In this document: one piece after another, positions 6,634 through 6,869 of the stretch
Position numbering within the stretch: position 1 is the first letter of the stretch
How the letters are laid out: each line of letters opens with the position of its first letter
Source: an uncultured Saprospiraceae bacterium
Lineage (GTDB): Bacteria; Bacteroidota; Bacteroidia; Chitinophagales; Saprospiraceae
Length of the DNA: 6,869 nucleotides
Direction: 5' to 3'
Assembly (NCBI GenBank): GCA_938002705.1
Contig: CALLAG010000329.1
Location: 1 to 6,869 of the forward strand
Made by a program: the position numbers and the translations under genes
The notes under the pieces: generated by a model
Told to the model about the DNA's origin: nothing
Databases searched by the model: none
Seen by the model: only the letters and a program-made list of their open reading frames with translations

Positions 6634-6869
6634 CCAAATCCGACCCCTTCATAGCTACACCAAAAGCATCCATATCTAAGCCAGTAGTGATGTTGTGCTT
6701 ATCAAAATAAGAAATCATATTCTCCATCGGCATATTGCCAGTCAGTTCATCTTTGGCCATAGGGCAACCGCCGTAGCCTTTGATGGCACCGTCAAAACTT
6801 CGGCAGCCAGCATTGTAAGCGGCATGGACTTTTTCTTCCCACTTATCTGGAGTGGTATGCAGGTGTGCA
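6623..6869 (-). CDS. Hydroxymethylglutaryl-CoA lyase, C-terminal part (5' end beyond window)
   Basis: Splits HMG-CoA into acetyl-CoA and acetoacetate, the last step of leucine breakdown. Only the last 81 residues and the TAG stop (6625-6623) lie in the window; the frame is open to the right edge. Visible motifs, numbered from the first complete codon at 6868: HLHTTPDKW (2-10), matching the metal-binding HxH strand of the DRE-TIM lyase barrel; AGCRSFDGAIKGYGGCPMAK (20-39), which contains the HMG-CoA lyase active-site signature GxGGCP with the catalytic cysteine; and TGNMP (43-47). The C-terminus ends MKGSDLVFH, near where related lyases end. By hand count 32 of 60 bases at 6721-6780 are G or C, clearly richer than the neighbouring plus-strand genes. 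A related DRE-TIM aldolase is possible, but GYGGCPMAK together with HxH favours the lyase. It is convergent with the hydrolase pseudogene. Confidence 0.9.
   Translation of the reverse strand, partial: AHLHTTPDKWEEKVHAAYNAGCRSFDGAIKGYGGCPMAKDELTGNMPMENMISYFDKHNITTGLDMDAFGVAMKGSDLVFH

Noticed and set aside
6400..6654. 84-codon open frame read as a separate small gene
   Set aside because: Its first two thirds continue the hydrolase homology (IYLASV to GKSSIWN) after a frameshift; the last part is non-homologous sequence running antisense into the HMG-CoA lyase end.

Overview
The window reads as a low-GC chromosomal segment from a member of the Bacteroidota, probably a flavobacterium or saprospira-like bacterium. 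Four things point there: a fused alpha/beta 2-oxoacid dehydrogenase E1, a lipoprotein of a family I recall from flavobacteria, a secreted protein ending in a type A type IX secretion (T9SS) sorting domain, and starts without Shine-Dalgarno sequences but with AT-rich leaders. All names come from reading translations by eye; no search was run.

Layout: (1) 1-1912, minus strand, the first 637 codons of the fused E1; its 3' end lies beyond the left edge. (2) 1913-2176, a divergent AT-rich spacer with only weak promoter candidates. (3) 2177-2959, plus strand, a lipoprotein resembling DUF6503. (4) 2960-3089, a spacer with two short hairpins and a promoter candidate. (5) 3090-5906, plus strand, a 938-residue secreted beta-helix protein with a T9SS tail. 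(6) 5948-about 6600, plus strand, the remains of a nitrilase-superfamily hydrolase broken by two frameshifts, an in-frame stop, loss of the catalytic cysteine and loss of the C-terminus. (7) 6623-6869, minus strand, the last 81 codons plus stop of an HMG-CoA lyase, convergent with the pseudogene.

The two partial enzymes at the edges could both serve branched-chain amino acid (leucine) breakdown: E1 opens oxidative decarboxylation of the 2-oxo acid, and HMG-CoA lyase is the last step of leucine catabolism. They are 4.7 kb apart and not in one operon, so this is only a suggestion. The two intact plus-strand genes encode an outer-envelope lipoprotein and a large surface or secreted protein. I see no mobile element, CRISPR array, tRNA or rRNA. 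I found no convincing new multi-gene system. The most notable items are the decayed hydrolase, whose lesions can be read base by base, and the repeated glycine-turn architecture of the beta-helix protein.
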